DNA of 64,000 nt. Origin: Hyphomonadaceae bacterium. Lineage in GTDB: Bacteria > Pseudomonadota > Alphaproteobacteria > Caulobacterales > Hyphomonadaceae. Location: contig JALHLU010000001.1 of NCBI GenBank assembly GCA_022844345.1, positions 372,001 through 436,000 on the forward strand. Direction: 5' to 3'. The notes under the pieces were generated by a model that was not told the DNA's origin, did not search any database, and saw nothing but the letters and a program-made list of their open reading frames with translations. The translations under genes were made by a program, and so were the position numbers. Below, piece by piece: positions 1 to 9,778 of the stretch. Numbering within the stretch: the first letter of the stretch is position 1; every line of letters starts with the position of its first letter.

Positions 1-414
1 GCGCACAACGTTATACCCGCGCAGGCCCTCGCCAAGTTCAACATCCGGTTCAACCCCAACCATACCGGGGCCGGGCTGATGGCGCGTATCTCCGACCTGA
101 TCAGCACGACCGAGCGCGGTGTGACCGTAACGGTGGATATGCGCGTGACTGGCGAGGCCTTCTACACCGAGCCCGGAAAACTCACCGACCTGATCATCGG
201 CGCGGTGAAGGCGGAAACTGGCCGCGAGCCCCAATTGACCACCGGCGGCGGCACGTCGGACGCCCGCTATATCAAGGATGTCTGCCCCGTGGCTGAACTT
301 GGGGTAAGGAATGAAATGGCGCACAAGGTCGACGAGTGCATCCCGGTCGACGAAATAGAAACGCTTTGCCGGATATATTACCGCCTTCTGGCCAGCTATT
401 TCGCCGCTGCCTGA
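1..414 (+). CDS. dapE: Succinyl-diaminopimelate desuccinylase, C-terminal part
   Basis: The gene is cut by the window start and is open in frame from base 1, giving about 137 residues. DapE removes succinate from N-succinyl-LL-2,6-diaminopimelate in the lysine and peptidoglycan precursor pathway. The visible part holds the family landmarks: NVIPAQA then FNIRF near the start of the fragment, the glycine-rich TGGGTSDARYI motif, and the late metal-ligand region MAHKVDECIP. It matches the C-terminal lobe of M20 peptidase-fold enzymes. The next gene starts 160 bases downstream on the same strand and is unrelated. Confidence 0.93.
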   Translation, partial: AHNVIPAQALAKFNIRFNPNHTGAGLMARISDLISTTERGVTVTVDMRVTGEAFYTEPGKLTDLIIGAVKAETGREPQLTTGGGTSDARYIKDVCPVAELGVRNEMAHKVDECIPVDEIETLCRIYYRLLASYFAAA

Positions 415-574
415 TCGCGATACAGCCGCATTTCTCCGGCATGATCGCAGCCTGGTGAATTCCTCATCACCACGCACCTGACGCGGCGCATTGCTTGCTT
501 TGCAAACCTGTCGCACGCGCGGCGGTGGACTATGTGAGAACAGGCCCCTTCCGGGTCGTTGTCGAGTTGAGTTA

Positions 575-2464
575 ATGGCGTTCGTCAGGGCATACGCAAA
601 TTGCGCCTTTGCGGTCCTGCGGGCCGCTGGCGCCGCTGTGTGTGTCGCACTCGCCTCACCAGCGACCTTCGCCCAGGACGTGCGGGAGCCCGACCCATCA
701 CAGGTCAATCCGGCTGAAGCCCAATCGCCTGCTCTCCAATCGTCCGAGGCCGGATCATCCGAAGCAGGGCGTGTTCCGATTTACGACCTGCCCCCCGCCC
801 TCGCCGATGCGCTAAAGGCGCTCCAGCGCGAAGAGCCAAGACCCGCAACCCTGTTCGATGCGCGCCGACAGGCAGACCGGGCTGCACAACTGGCCGCGAC
901 CCTCCTTGAGTCCGAAGGGTACTACCAGGCCGAAGTCGAGCCCTTTGCCGATGGCCAGAACGAATTCCGGCGTGGAGTGCGAGTCGTCGCCGGCCCGCTG
1001 TTCACCTACGTGTCGCGGACAATTGACTATCTCGATGCACCGCCCGATGAGGCGACCCGCGCCGAACTCGAGAGCCTGCTCGCCCCGCTCGCGCTTGGGG
1101 TGCCGGCGCGCGCAGAGCCCGTCATCGAAACTGGCGATGCGCTTATCGTACGCCTGCGCCAGGCTGGCTATCCCGATGCAAGCGCTGACCCCGTCGATGC
1201 GCTGGCCGACGCAGAGACCAGCACGATCGAACTCACCTTCCGCGTGAGACCAGGCCTGCGCGCCTCCTTCGGCGACCTGCGTGTCACCGGACTCGTGCTG
1301 ACCAATCCGCAGTTCGTCGAGAACCTCAGGCCCTGGGCCGATGGCGAGCGCGTGACGCCGGCAAAGATCGACGCGTTCCGCAGTCGCCTCGCGGAGACGG
1401 GCCTTTTTGCGAGCGCAGCCGTCAGCCTCGATGGCGCGGGCGCGCCGGACGCCAATGGTGCCGTCCCGCGCGACGTTGACGTGGCCCTGCGCGAGCGCGA
1501 ACGTTTTACGATCTCGGCCGGCGCCTCGGCTTCAACCAGCGAAGGCGTTGGCGTCGATGGACTCTGGGAGATGCGCAACTTCTCCGGCTGGGGCGACCGT
1601 GTGCGCGTAACCGGCCAGGTCGCTACGCTCGAGCGCCGTATCGGCACGAGCTATCGCCTGCCGCATATCGGCAAGTACGGGCGCAATCTTCAGTTCGCAG
1701 CCGAAGTCGAAGACTTCGAGACCGACGCCTTCGACCAGACCGGCGCCAACGTCAGCGCTACGATCGAAGAACAGCTCACGCCCCGCGTGCGCGGATCGCT
1801 TGGCGTCGAGGCGGGATTCGCCAGCATTCTCGACCAGAAGGCCCGGATCGCCGGCGGCCTCCGCCGCGACGTCTACATCCTCTCCGGCTCCGGAACCGCC
1901 GAGTATGTCGGCGTGCGCGACGTACTCGATCCCCAGGATGGCATCCGCGCGCGTATCGCCATCGAGCCAGGGCTCACCTTCGGCGACACCAACATCTTCT
2001 TCACACGCCTCAGCGGCGAGGCCTCGATCTACTCCGATTTCGGCACGAAGGATTTCATCGGCGCGCTGCGCGGCCGGCTCGGCGTCATCGCGGGTCCGGA
2101 AGGCGCGCCGCCCGACCGCCTGTTCTTCGCTGGGGGCGGCGGGTCGGTGCGTGGATACGAATATCAGTCAATCTCCCCGCGCGATGCGACGGGCGAACTG
2201 GTCGGCGGCCGCTCGCTCGTGGAACTGAGCGGAGAAATCCGCTGGCGTCAGAGCGATACCCTGGGCTTCGTCGCCTTCCTCGATGCCGGCGCAGCTGGCT
2301 CCAATGTCGAGCCCCCGATCGACTCCATGCGCTTCGGCGCCGGCCTGGGTCTGCGCTATTACACCGGCTTCGGGCCACTCCGGGCGGATATTGCAGTCCC
2401 GCTGAACAAGGAAGACGGCGACGCCGACTTCCAAGTCTATATTTCCATCGGACAGGCTTTCTGA
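575..2464 (+). CDS. tamA: Outer-membrane translocation and assembly module protein TamA (BamA/Omp85 superfamily)
   Basis: TamA sits in the outer membrane and, with TamB, helps insert autotransporters and other barrel proteins. I chose the ATG at 575 because it is followed by a typical signal peptide (charged N-terminus, Ala/Val-rich core, ASPATFAQ cleavage region); an in-frame start at 491 would place an odd extension before it. The product is 629 residues. POTRA-like repeats fill the first half and a beta-barrel the second. The Omp85 loop-6 motif VRGY is at residues 525-528, and the chain ends in Phe after alternating barrel residues (VYISIGQAF). The stop overlaps the tamB start by one base, so the two are translationally coupled. 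Confidence 0.93.
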   Translation: MAFVRAYANCAFAVLRAAGAAVCVALASPATFAQDVREPDPSQVNPAEAQSPALQSSEAGSSEAGRVPIYDLPPALADALKALQREEPRPATLFDARRQADRAAQLAATLLESEGYYQAEVEPFADGQNEFRRGVRVVAGPLFTYVSRTIDYLDAPPDEATRAELESLLAPLALGVPARAEPVIETGDALIVRLRQAGYPDASADPVDALADAETSTIELTFRVRPGLRASFGDLRVTGLVLTNPQFVENLRPWADGERVTPAKIDAFRSRLAETGLFASAAVSLDGAGAPDANGAVPRDVDVALRERERFTISAGASASTSEGVGVDGLWEMRNFSGWGDRVRVTGQVATLERRIGTSYRLPHIGKYGRNLQFAAEVEDFETDAFDQTGANVSATIEEQLTPRVRGSLGVEAGFASILDQKARIAGGLRRDVYILSGSGTAEYVGVRDVLDPQDGIRARIAIEPGLTFGDTNIFFTRLSGEASIYSDFGTKDFIGALRGRLGVIAGPEGAPPDRLFFAGGGGSVRGYEYQSISPRDATGELVGGRSLVELSGEIRWRQSDTLGFVAFLDAGAAGSNVEPPIDSMRFGAGLGLRYYTGFGPLRADIAVPLNKEDGDADFQVYISIGQAF

Positions 2465-5400
2465 TGGACAACACCCCACCCACACAAGCGAAGAAGAAGA
2501 ACCCGGTCTGGCTGCGCATCAGCTTCTGGCTGATGGGGCTGGTTCTGCTTCTGCTCGCGACAGTTGTGGTGCTACGCTTCTGGATCACCAGCGACGGCGG
2601 GCGCGCCTTCATCACCTCGCAGATCGACGGCCGCAAGCTCGGTCCGCTGGGCACGATCCGCATATCAGGCCTTGATGGCGATCCTCTGAATGCCGCCACC
2701 GTCGCCGACATCGCGCTGGTCGACGATGACGGCGTCTGGTTGCGCGCGCGAAATGTCCACATCGAATGGGCGCCGGCTGGCCTGTTCGTCGGTGAGCTGG
2801 AAATCCGCAAGATCGGCGTGCGCATCGTCGATGTAATGCGGACGCCGAAAGTGGCGATCCAGGAAAACGCCGGATCCGGCCCCGACATCGGGATCAGGCT
2901 CGACGAACTCGTTGTCGAAACGCTGCGGCTTGAACAACCTGTGTTAGGCATCGAGGCGCGCTATGCCCTCGGCGGCGCCATCGCCAGCCCGCGCAATGGC
3001 TCGGGCTTCGCGCGCCTCGCCCTGACCCCGCAATCGGGGCCCGCAGACACCGCCAACGTCACGCTCGAATGGACGCGCGAAGGCGCGCTTGAAGGCCTCG
3101 CCAACGTCGCGGGCCCGCATGACGGACTCATCGCGAGCCTGCTGCAGGGACCGGAAGACAATTCCGTCGGCTTTGTGGGCAAGCTTGATGGCACGATGGA
3201 AAACTTCACCGGCGAAGGCACGCTGTCCTTCGGCGGCGTCGCCGCGGCGAACATCGCCGTTAGCCGGCGCGGCGACAAAGCCACTCTGATCGGGGAGTTA
3301 CGGGGCGAGCCCTGGCCGTTGCTCGCCCCTCTGTTCGAACGTACGGGAGGACCGATAGCTTTCAAGGGCGAAGCGAATGTCGCAGACCTCAAGGCCGCGC
3401 CGCTGACGCTCGACGTCTCAGCCGCGGCTGGCGCCGTGAAGCTCGCCGCCAGCGCCGACCTGGAGGCCTTTACGCTCACATCGCCTGTCGCCGTCGACGC
3501 CAGCCGACTCGATCTTGCGCTCATGGCCTCGCCGCTGTCCGGACTTGCCGACGCAAAGGGCGAGCTCAAGCTCGACCTGCCGGCAGACTTCAGCTGGACC
3601 GGGAACATCGTCGCCACCGAGCTGGCCTTCCCCTCGGGCTCGGCCGAAACCGCTTCCGGCCCTGTGACCCTCCGCAAGGAAGGATCAGCCATCACCTGGC
3701 GCTCGACGGCATTCACACTGCAAGGCGCCAGCGTTGATGCGCTACCCGACCTCGCCCCCGCACGCTATACCGGCGCGACCGCTGGCGAGTTCAATCTGCG
3801 AACCGGCGCGCTCGAACTCTACGACACGCAGATCGAGGGCGCGGCCGGCTCCGCCACCGCGCGCGGCACGCTATCTACCCGCACCGGCGCGATGGACATC
3901 AACGGCTCAGCACGCCTTCTCCGCCTGCATGACCTCGCCCCGGTCTCCGGCGGAGCCAATGGCCGCTGGAGCCTGCGACAGGCGTCGACCAGTGCACCGA
4001 TTCGCATCGAGATAGCTGCGGATGGACGCGGTCTTACCTCTTCCATTGAGGGATTCGCCGCACTGATCGGCCCGCAGCCGCATGTCGAGGTCGCAGGCGT
4101 CATTCGCGGCGGCCGCTTCACGCTTGAAGCCGGCCGCATCGAGTCCGCCGGCCTCGGCGCCGACATGACCGGCCGCATCAGCGACAACGGCGAGATCCGC
4201 GGGACAGCCAGCGGTCGGCTCAGCCGCCCGCTCGAGTTTGGCGGCGCCACATTCCGCCGCGCCTCGTTCGACGCCGACATCTCAGGCACGACTGAAGCGC
4301 CCCATATCAACGCACGGTTTTCGGATGCGGACCTTGTCGTCGCTGGAACCGAGCTTTCAGACGTCTCGGGCCGCACCAACCTCGTCATGGGGAAGAACCT
4401 CGCGGGCGACTTCGCTGTTGAAGGCGACCTGCTGGGCCAGCGGCTGCGCACGACTGGCGAGATCGCATCCGGCGAAGGCGACATCCGCATCAACGATCTC
4501 GCCGCAGAGCTGGGCCAGCTGCGCGGCCGCGCCACTCGCCTCTCTTTCGGCGAGGACGGGATGGTCGCCGCATTCACGGCGGGCGGCCCTCTCGCCGGCC
4601 TTGCCGGCATCGAGAGCGGCGCTCTCACCCTAACTGGCAATGTCAACATGGGCGAAGACTTTGACGCCGACATCGCCGGCCGCATCACAGACCTGCGCAC
4701 CGGCGCGGCCAGCATCGAACTCATCGCTTTCGAAGGCAATGCGAAAGATGATCAACTCGACCTTACCGCCAACGTTCGGGGCCGCGTGAGCGCGCCGGTC
4801 CAGCTCGCCCTTGGCATCACCGGACGCCGCGAGGGAGAAGCATGGTCGGGTGAAGCCACACTCAATGGCGATGTCGATGGCCTCGCGGTGAAGACTTCGC
4901 GCCCCGTCGTGTGGCGCTATGCCCCCGGCGGTTGGTCGGCAGACGCCATGCTCGCCGCGTTTGATGGGACGCTTGAGGCGAGCATCGCTTCCTGCGAAAC
5001 ATCGGTCAGCGCGCGCGCCGACCTGCAGAAGGTCAACTTGCGCGCGCTGTCGCAACTGGCTCGCTTCACCCCGGTCAACGGCATAGCCACCGGCCTCGTC
5101 ACATTCAGCAATGGCGCAGCCGGCGCCACCGGCGACCTGCATCTTGCCATCGCAAACGCGAACCCTGTCGGAGTCACGGCCAGTCCGGTCAGCCTCGACA
5201 TCAGCGCGGCGCTGCGCAATGGCGTGCTCACGGGCGAGAGCACTGGCGCAGGTCAGGGCTTCAGCCTCGAAGCCCGCTCGCGTCTGCCCGTACGTGTAGG
5301 TGAGGGCTTCGACGTCGGCCTCGATCCCGGCGCCCCGCTCTCATCCGAAGTGTTGCTCACTGGCCGCGCAGAACAGGTTTGGGCGCTGTTCGGCCCCGAA

Positions 5401-6666
5401 AATCAGTCAATGCGTGGCGAGCTTCAGGCCAACATGAAAGCCGGCGGCACGCTGTCGGAGATCACGCTCACTGGCGGCTTCGCCATGAACGACGGCGACT
5501 ACGAACACGGCGAAACTGGCCTGCTGCTCGCAAACATCGACGCGGCGGGAGATTTCAACGAGCAGTCGGCGCGCCTGACCAAGTTCGAGGCGACCGACGG
5601 AAACGGCGGCCGCTTGACTGCGCTTGGCGCCCTTGACTGGACCGGCGACGCCGCTGGCGAAATCACGTTCACAGCACGCAGCCTGCGTGCGCTTGGCCGC
5701 GACGATCGCTTCGCCGTCATGTCGGGCGATGGCGCGCTGGAACTGACCAGCAACGCCATCACCGTCACGGGCGACTTCACCGTCGATCAGGCGCGCATCT
5801 CGGTCGAACAGCCGGCGTCAGCCAGCATCCCCACGCTGCCCGGCCTGCGCCGCGTGAACTTCCCGAACCACGTCGAGGAAGCGCCAACCGACGCCAGCAA
5901 CGCACCCTGGCTCCGTCCCGTCCAGCTTGACCTCGAAGTGAGCGCAGCCCGGCGCATCGTCGTATTCGGCCGCGGTCTTGACACGGAATGGGCTGCCGAC
6001 TTCCACATCACCGGCCCGATTGCCGACCCGTCCATTGCAGGTTCGGCCGCGATGGTGCGCGGCAGCCTCGACCTTGGCGGCCGCCGCTTCACCTTCGACA
6101 CCGGCGCCATCACACTCGATGGCCCGATCCGCCTCGCGCGAATCGATATCGCCGCCGACCGCGTCGCCGACGACATCACGGCAAGTGTGCGTGTCTCGGG
6201 CACGCCGGTTGATCCCAAGTTCACGCTGGAATCATCGCCCTCCTTGCCGCAGGACGAAGTGCTGGCCCGCGTCCTCTTCGGCCGATCCGCCGCGCAGCTT
6301 TCGGGGCTCGAAGCGGCCCAGCTCGCCGCTGGCCTTGCGCAGCTTGCAGGCGGACAAGCCGTGTTCGACCCCATCGCCTTGGTGCGGGAGGCGACCGGCC
6401 TTGATCGCATCTCGGTCGGCGCCGAGGATGGCATCGCAACAGTCTCGGCCGGCAAATACCTCGCCGATGACGTCTATCTCCAGGTCGGAGCCGGTGGCTC
6501 GGGCGGCGTCGCCGCGGAGGTGGAATGGGAGCCGATTGGGGGCCTTGCGATCATCTCGTCGGCGGACGGTAATGGCGACACCAAGATCTCGGTGCGCTGG
6601 AAAAAAGACTACGGCGCGCCCCAGGCGCCGGAGGTCGAGAAGCCTGCCGAGCAAACCCCACAGTAG
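2464..6666 (+). CDS. tamB: Translocation and assembly module protein TamB (DUF490/AsmA-like)
   Basis: TamB spans the periplasm as a long hydrophobic beta-taco groove and works with TamA; members of the AsmA-like group are also linked to phospholipid transport to the outer membrane. The 1400-residue product has a single N-terminal membrane segment at about residues 17-40 after a Lys-rich cytoplasmic tip. Long beta-rich repeats follow (many TLTGG, LDLTAN and GEIRG strands). The conserved C-terminal DUF490 domain includes DEVLARVLFGRSAAQLSGLEAAQLA. The length is usual for the family. It overlaps tamA by one base (TGATG) and is followed by truA on the opposite strand. Confidence 0.95.
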   Translation: MDNTPPTQAKKKNPVWLRISFWLMGLVLLLLATVVVLRFWITSDGGRAFITSQIDGRKLGPLGTIRISGLDGDPLNAATVADIALVDDDGVWLRARNVHIEWAPAGLFVGELEIRKIGVRIVDVMRTPKVAIQENAGSGPDIGIRLDELVVETLRLEQPVLGIEARYALGGAIASPRNGSGFARLALTPQSGPADTANVTLEWTREGALEGLANVAGPHDGLIASLLQGPEDNSVGFVGKLDGTMENFTGEGTLSFGGVAAANIAVSRRGDKATLIGELRGEPWPLLAPLFERTGGPIAFKGEANVADLKAAPLTLDVSAAAGAVKLAASADLEAFTLTSPVAVDASRLDLALMASPLSGLADAKGELKLDLPADFSWTGNIVATELAFPSGSAETASGPVTLRKEGSAITWRSTAFTLQGASVDALPDLAPARYTGATAGEFNLRTGALELYDTQIEGAAGSATARGTLSTRTGAMDINGSARLLRLHDLAPVSGGANGRWSLRQASTSAPIRIEIAADGRGLTSSIEGFAALIGPQPHVEVAGVIRGGRFTLEAGRIESAGLGADMTGRISDNGEIRGTASGRLSRPLEFGGATFRRASFDADISGTTEAPHINARFSDADLVVAGTELSDVSGRTNLVMGKNLAGDFAVEGDLLGQRLRTTGEIASGEGDIRINDLAAELGQLRGRATRLSFGEDGMVAAFTAGGPLAGLAGIESGALTLTGNVNMGEDFDADIAGRITDLRTGAASIELIAFEGNAKDDQLDLTANVRGRVSAPVQLALGITGRREGEAWSGEATLNGDVDGLAVKTSRPVVWRYAPGGWSADAMLAAFDGTLEASIASCETSVSARADLQKVNLRALSQLARFTPVNGIATGLVTFSNGAAGATGDLHLAIANANPVGVTASPVSLDISAALRNGVLTGESTGAGQGFSLEARSRLPVRVGEGFDVGLDPGAPLSSEVLLTGRAEQVWALFGPENQSMRGELQANMKAGGTLSEITLTGGFAMNDGDYEHGETGLLLANIDAAGDFNEQSARLTKFEATDGNGGRLTALGALDWTGDAAGEITFTARSLRALGRDDRFAVMSGDGALELTSNAITVTGDFTVDQARISVEQPASASIPTLPGLRRVNFPNHVEEAPTDASNAPWLRPVQLDLEVSAARRIVVFGRGLDTEWAADFHITGPIADPSIAGSAAMVRGSLDLGGRRFTFDTGAITLDGPIRLARIDIAADRVADDITASVRVSGTPVDPKFTLESSPSLPQDEVLARVLFGRSAAQLSGLEAAQLAAGLAQLAGGQAVFDPIALVREATGLDRISVGAEDGIATVSAGKYLADDVYLQVGAGGSGGVAAEVEWEPIGGLAIISSADGNGDTKISVRWKKDYGAPQAPEVEKPAEQTPQ

Positions 6667-6717
6667 GCTAAACGCACCAAAACACGCGCGGACATGCGGC
6701 TGTCGGGGACACGCTGA

Positions 6718-7467
6718 CTACTTGAGCGGCTCATAGGACACCGCCGTCAGATACAATCCATCCGCCGGCGCAACCGGTCCACACATCGTGCGGTCGGCCG
6801 CTGCAAGGATTTCGGCGATCCAGCCGACGCTTTCGCGGCCACGGCCCACTTCCACCAGCGAGCCAACCATGGAGCGCACTTGCCGATGGAGGAAGGAGCG
6901 CGCGGAGGTTCGCACGGCGATCTCCTCGCCATGACGCTCGACCGAGAGCGAGGTCAGCGTCTTAACGGGGGTGTCGGCCTGGCAGTTGGCGTCACGGAAC
7001 GTCGTGAAGTCGTGCCGGCCAACGAGCGCCTGTGCGGCCTCGTGCATGATTGCAGCGTCCAGCGGCGCAGCGAGGCGCCAGGCGCGCTTGCGATCCAGCG
7101 CAAGGTCGGCGCGGCGATTGATGATGCGGTAGAGATAGCTCCGCGCGGTCGCATCGAACCGGGCATGAAAATCCGGGGAGGCATCGATGGCTTCCAGAAC
7201 CGCGATGGGGTGCGGGCGGAGATGTGCGTTCAGCGCGTCACGCACCTTCTCGGCGCGGATTGTTTTCACCAGATCGATATGCGCCACCTGCCCCGTCGCA
7301 TGCACGCCCGCGTCAGTACGGCCGGCGCCGATGACGAGCACAGGCGCCCCGTCGAGCGCTGTTGCTGCCTCCTCAAGCGCGTTCTGGATCGAGGGGCCGT
7401 TGTCTTGCCGTTGCCAGCCGGAATAGGCGGCGCCGTCGTATTCGATGATCAGGCGATACCGCGGCAT
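6718..7467 (-). CDS. truA: tRNA pseudouridine(38-40) synthase TruA
   Basis: TruA converts uridines 38-40 in the anticodon stem-loop of many tRNAs to pseudouridine. The 249-residue product is full length. It carries the family signature GRTDAGVHA with the catalytic aspartate at residue 52, the N-terminal [12 protein letters not shown] motif, and the later [19 protein letters not shown] motif. Its ATG directly abuts the stop codon of the upstream GNAT gene, so fmt, the GNAT gene and truA look like one minus-strand transcription unit. In many alphaproteobacteria def, fmt and truA cluster; def is absent here. Confidence 0.96.
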   Translation of the reverse strand: MPRYRLIIEYDGAAYSGWQRQDNGPSIQNALEEAATALDGAPVLVIGAGRTDAGVHATGQVAHIDLVKTIRAEKVRDALNAHLRPHPIAVLEAIDASPDFHARFDATARSYLYRIINRRADLALDRKRAWRLAAPLDAAIMHEAAQALVGRHDFTTFRDANCQADTPVKTLTSLSVERHGEEIAVRTSARSFLHRQVRSMVGSLVEVGRGRESVGWIAEILAAADRTMCGPVAPADGLYLTAVSYEPLK

Positions 7468-7959
7468 CTAGACTCCAAGAGCCGAGGGAAAGATCAGTTC
7501 GCCCGACATGGGCGGACCATAGCGCATGCGCACGGCCATGAAGTGCGGGCCTTTGAACTTGCAGTTGAACTCAGCTGCGGCGCTCTCGGAGAATCCAAAC
7601 CTTGGATAGTAGTCCGCATGGCCCAGCACGAACACGATCGGAGCGCCGGAGTCCTGCAGCATCTTCAGACCCGCGCGTACCAGTTGAGAGCCGACGCCGC
7701 TGCGCTGCAGGGATGGATCAACCGACATCGGCCCGAGGCCCGCGCCGCCCAACTTGCCGCGCACCCCCATCGGGTAGAACAAGATGTGGCCGACAAGGCG
7801 GCCGTCCTTCTCGGCTACCAGCTGCAGCAGGACATCGCCTGCCTTCTCCAGCTCGGCAACGATTCGTGCTTCGTCCGGCCGTCCAAAGGCGCGCGTGTTC
7901 AGATCCGCAATGGCAGGGCGGTCGGATTCTGTCGCCAGTCTCAGTTTCAGGTTTTCCAT
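7468..7959 (-). CDS. GNAT family N-acetyltransferase (YhbS-like)
   Basis: This 163-residue protein has the GNAT fold: a beta1-alpha1 start (KLRLATESDRPAIADLNTRAF), the acetyl-CoA loop region PSLQRSGVGSQLVRAGL in motif A, and a late strand FVLGHADYYPRFGF. The phrase GHADYYPRFGF is characteristic of the YhbS subgroup of predicted acetyltransferases. The substrate cannot be told from sequence. It lies between fmt (13 bases upstream) and truA (no gap), which suggests co-transcription with two tRNA-related genes, though this need not mean a translation role. Confidence 0.88.
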   Translation of the reverse strand: MENLKLRLATESDRPAIADLNTRAFGRPDEARIVAELEKAGDVLLQLVAEKDGRLVGHILFYPMGVRGKLGGAGLGPMSVDPSLQRSGVGSQLVRAGLKMLQDSGAPIVFVLGHADYYPRFGFSESAAAEFNCKFKGPHFMAVRMRYGPPMSGELIFPSALGV

Positions 7960-7972
7960 TCCATGTTCCCGT

Positions 7973-8893
7973 TCATGACAGCACCTGGCCGCGCGTGATG
8001 GGCTTGCTGCGCTGGAAATCTTCCGCGTTCACCTGCCCCTTGCCTGCACGCTGCAGGCGCGTCAGGCGCACGGCTCCTTCGCCGCAGGCTATTCGCAGAC
8101 TGTCGTCGAGCACTTGGCCCGGACCTCCCGCGCCAACGTCGGCGCGGGCGTGGAGGACCTTGATGCGCTGGCCATCATGCTCGAACCAGGCGCCGGGGAA
8201 AGGAGACATGCCGCGAATGCGCGCGGCGACTTCGCGCGCTGGGAGCCGCCAGTCAATGCGCGCCTCCTCTGGGGAAACTTTCGACGCGTAGGTTACGCCC
8301 TCGGAAGATTGCTCTGTCAGAACGGCTGTTCCCGCTTCCAGCCGCGCGAGGCCTTCCACCATCAGGGCCGCGCCCGCCATGCTGAGCCGGTCGTGGATAT
8401 CGCCCATCGTGTCGTTTTCGGTGATGGGCGTCGTCGCCGTCAGCATCACCGGGCCTGTGTCCAACCCCACATCCATCTTCATCACCTGCACGCCGGCCAC
8501 CTGATCGCCGGCCATCACGGCGCGATGGATAGGCGCGGCGCCGCGCCAGCGCGGCAGGATCGAGCCGTGGAGATTGAAGCATCCGAGGCGCGGCGCATCG
8601 AGGATCGCCCGGGGCAGCAGCAGGCCATAGGCCACCACCACCGCGACATCGAGGGCAAGCGCAGCAAAAGCGGCGCGGTCTTCCTCCGCCTTGAAGTTCA
8701 CCGGGGTCCGCACGGGAAGCCCATGGCGCTCCGCAAGCATGTGAACACTCGTCGGCCGCAATTCCCTGCCGCGTCCGGCCGGACGCGGCGGCTGGGAGTA
8801 GACGCAAGCGACGTCGTGCCCGGCGGCGATGATCGCCTCCAGCGTCGGAACCGCGAATTCGGGCGAACCCATGAAGGCAAGGCGCAAGGACAT
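7973..8893 (-). CDS. fmt: Methionyl-tRNA formyltransferase
   Basis: Fmt formylates Met on initiator tRNA using 10-formyltetrahydrofolate. The 306-residue product begins with the Rossmann-like MSLRLAFMGSPEFAVPTLE and has the formyltransferase signature HGSILPRWRGAAPI. Catalytic residues line up as Asn107, His109 and Asp145 (in GLDTGPV). The C-terminal OB-like domain includes MSPFPGAWF. It is the first gene of the minus-strand fmt-GNAT-truA run and is divergent from a small membrane protein gene at 8979. The usual partner def (peptide deformylase) is not adjacent. Confidence 0.96.
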   Translation of the reverse strand: MSLRLAFMGSPEFAVPTLEAIIAAGHDVACVYSQPPRPAGRGRELRPTSVHMLAERHGLPVRTPVNFKAEEDRAAFAALALDVAVVVAYGLLLPRAILDAPRLGCFNLHGSILPRWRGAAPIHRAVMAGDQVAGVQVMKMDVGLDTGPVMLTATTPITENDTMGDIHDRLSMAGAALMVEGLARLEAGTAVLTEQSSEGVTYASKVSPEEARIDWRLPAREVAARIRGMSPFPGAWFEHDGQRIKVLHARADVGAGGPGQVLDDSLRIACGEGAVRLTRLQRAGKGQVNAEDFQRSKPITRGQVLS

Positions 8894-8978
8894 GCTGCCC
8901 TTCTAAGGCCAGATTGCGCCGGGGGGAAACGCTTGCTGCCCCGCGACAATCACGGCGCCACATGCTAGAATCCCTGCC

Positions 8979-9284
8979 ATGGACCTGAAATTCAGCGAGA
9001 TCTTGCTCCTCGTCGTCGCGATTGCGACGCCCATCGCGATCCTCGTCCTCGCCTTCATTCCAGGCGGCTTCAACTGGGCGCCTTATCTGCTGTCGCATCC
9101 GGTGTGGCAGCCGGTGATCTTCTATGGTGGCGCGCTCTTTCTATTCGCCGTCCTGGGCTGGCGCATCTATCGCCGCATCCGGCCGTCGGAGCGCAAGTCC
9201 GATGCGGTGAAGCACGTCAGCCCAACCAAGATGCCGAAGGTCGAAGGCTCCGAAGCTGTGCGCCGGTATCGCGAAGGCAAGTGA
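8979..9284 (+). CDS. Small two-segment membrane protein, unknown function
   Basis: I do not recognise a family. The 101-residue product has two hydrophobic segments, at about residues 8-28 (ILLLVVAIATPIAILVLAFI) and 44-62 (VIFYGGALFLFAVLGW). A basic, polar tail with several Lys and Arg follows. The pattern suggests a small inner-membrane protein with a cytoplasmic C-terminus. It stands alone, divergent from fmt with an 85-base gap that must hold both promoters. Codon use resembles the neighbours, so it is probably a real gene. Confidence 0.7.
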   Translation: MDLKFSEILLLVVAIATPIAILVLAFIPGGFNWAPYLLSHPVWQPVIFYGGALFLFAVLGWRIYRRIRPSERKSDAVKHVSPTKMPKVEGSEAVRRYREGK

Positions 9285-9326
9285 TCCACGGGCCGCCGGG
9301 GCGCCTACGTCTCGGGTTGATTGCTG

Positions 9327-9405
9327 CGGCGGGAATCGTCACCATTCCCGATGCAGGGCCAACCGCGATTCCCGACGTACCCGCTTACCCGAGAATGACA
9401 GCGTT
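9327..9405. repeat. Degenerate REP-like palindromic element
   Basis: The short gap between two small membrane protein genes holds alternating inverted copies of GGGAATCG (9331-9338), ATTCCCGAT (9344-9352) and CGATTCCC (9366-9373). It ends in a stretch resembling the common bacterial CCCGCTT...GAATGACA extragenic palindrome. I see one copy only in this window, so membership of a chromosomal repeat family is an inference. Confidence 0.4.
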
Positions 9406-9436
9406 GATTGGCCGTGGCGGCGCCGACACGCAGCGT

Positions 9437-9775
9437 TCAGACCGGGGCGGCGGTGGCGTAGCGCCAGGCTAGTAGCAGGGCAAGCGTGAAGACGCCGGCG
9501 AGAAAGACCGGTGTTGCAAAGCGTTTTACGTACTGGAAGGTCAGCGCCTGGCAGATCGCGAGAGCGATGTAGATGGGCCATGCGCTGATGAGGCCCATGA
9601 GCAGGCCGGCCGGTGTTGGCATGGCGGCGGGCGGTGCGGTGCTGGCCTGCCCCAACACCATGCCGGGCAGAGTGCCGGCGAACCAGACAGCCGCGATCGC
9701 GGCGATGAACACCAACGCGTGCTTGATCCAGAAGGCGTAGGTCTTGGCGGCGTGGTTCATCTGCGACTCTGACAT
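9437..9775 (-). CDS. Small membrane protein, unknown function
   Basis: I do not recognise a family. The product is 112 residues from the ATG used here; a second ATG six codons downstream would start at MNHAAKTYAF. Three hydrophobic segments are visible: ALVFIAAIAAVWFAGTLPGM, GLLMGLISAWPIYIALAICQAL and PVFLAGVFTLALLLAW, consistent with an inner-membrane protein. It follows ybaB by three bases on the same strand, in the place where recR usually lies in the dnaX-ybaB-recR order, so it is probably co-transcribed with ybaB. Confidence 0.65.
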   Translation of the reverse strand: MSESQMNHAAKTYAFWIKHALVFIAAIAAVWFAGTLPGMVLGQASTAPPAAMPTPAGLLMGLISAWPIYIALAICQALTFQYVKRFATPVFLAGVFTLALLLAWRYATAAPV

Positions 9776-9778
9776 GCC

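Noticed and set aside
9437-9775. Expected recR after ybaB
   Set aside because: The product has three membrane helices and none of the RecR zinc finger or Toprim motifs; recR is not here.
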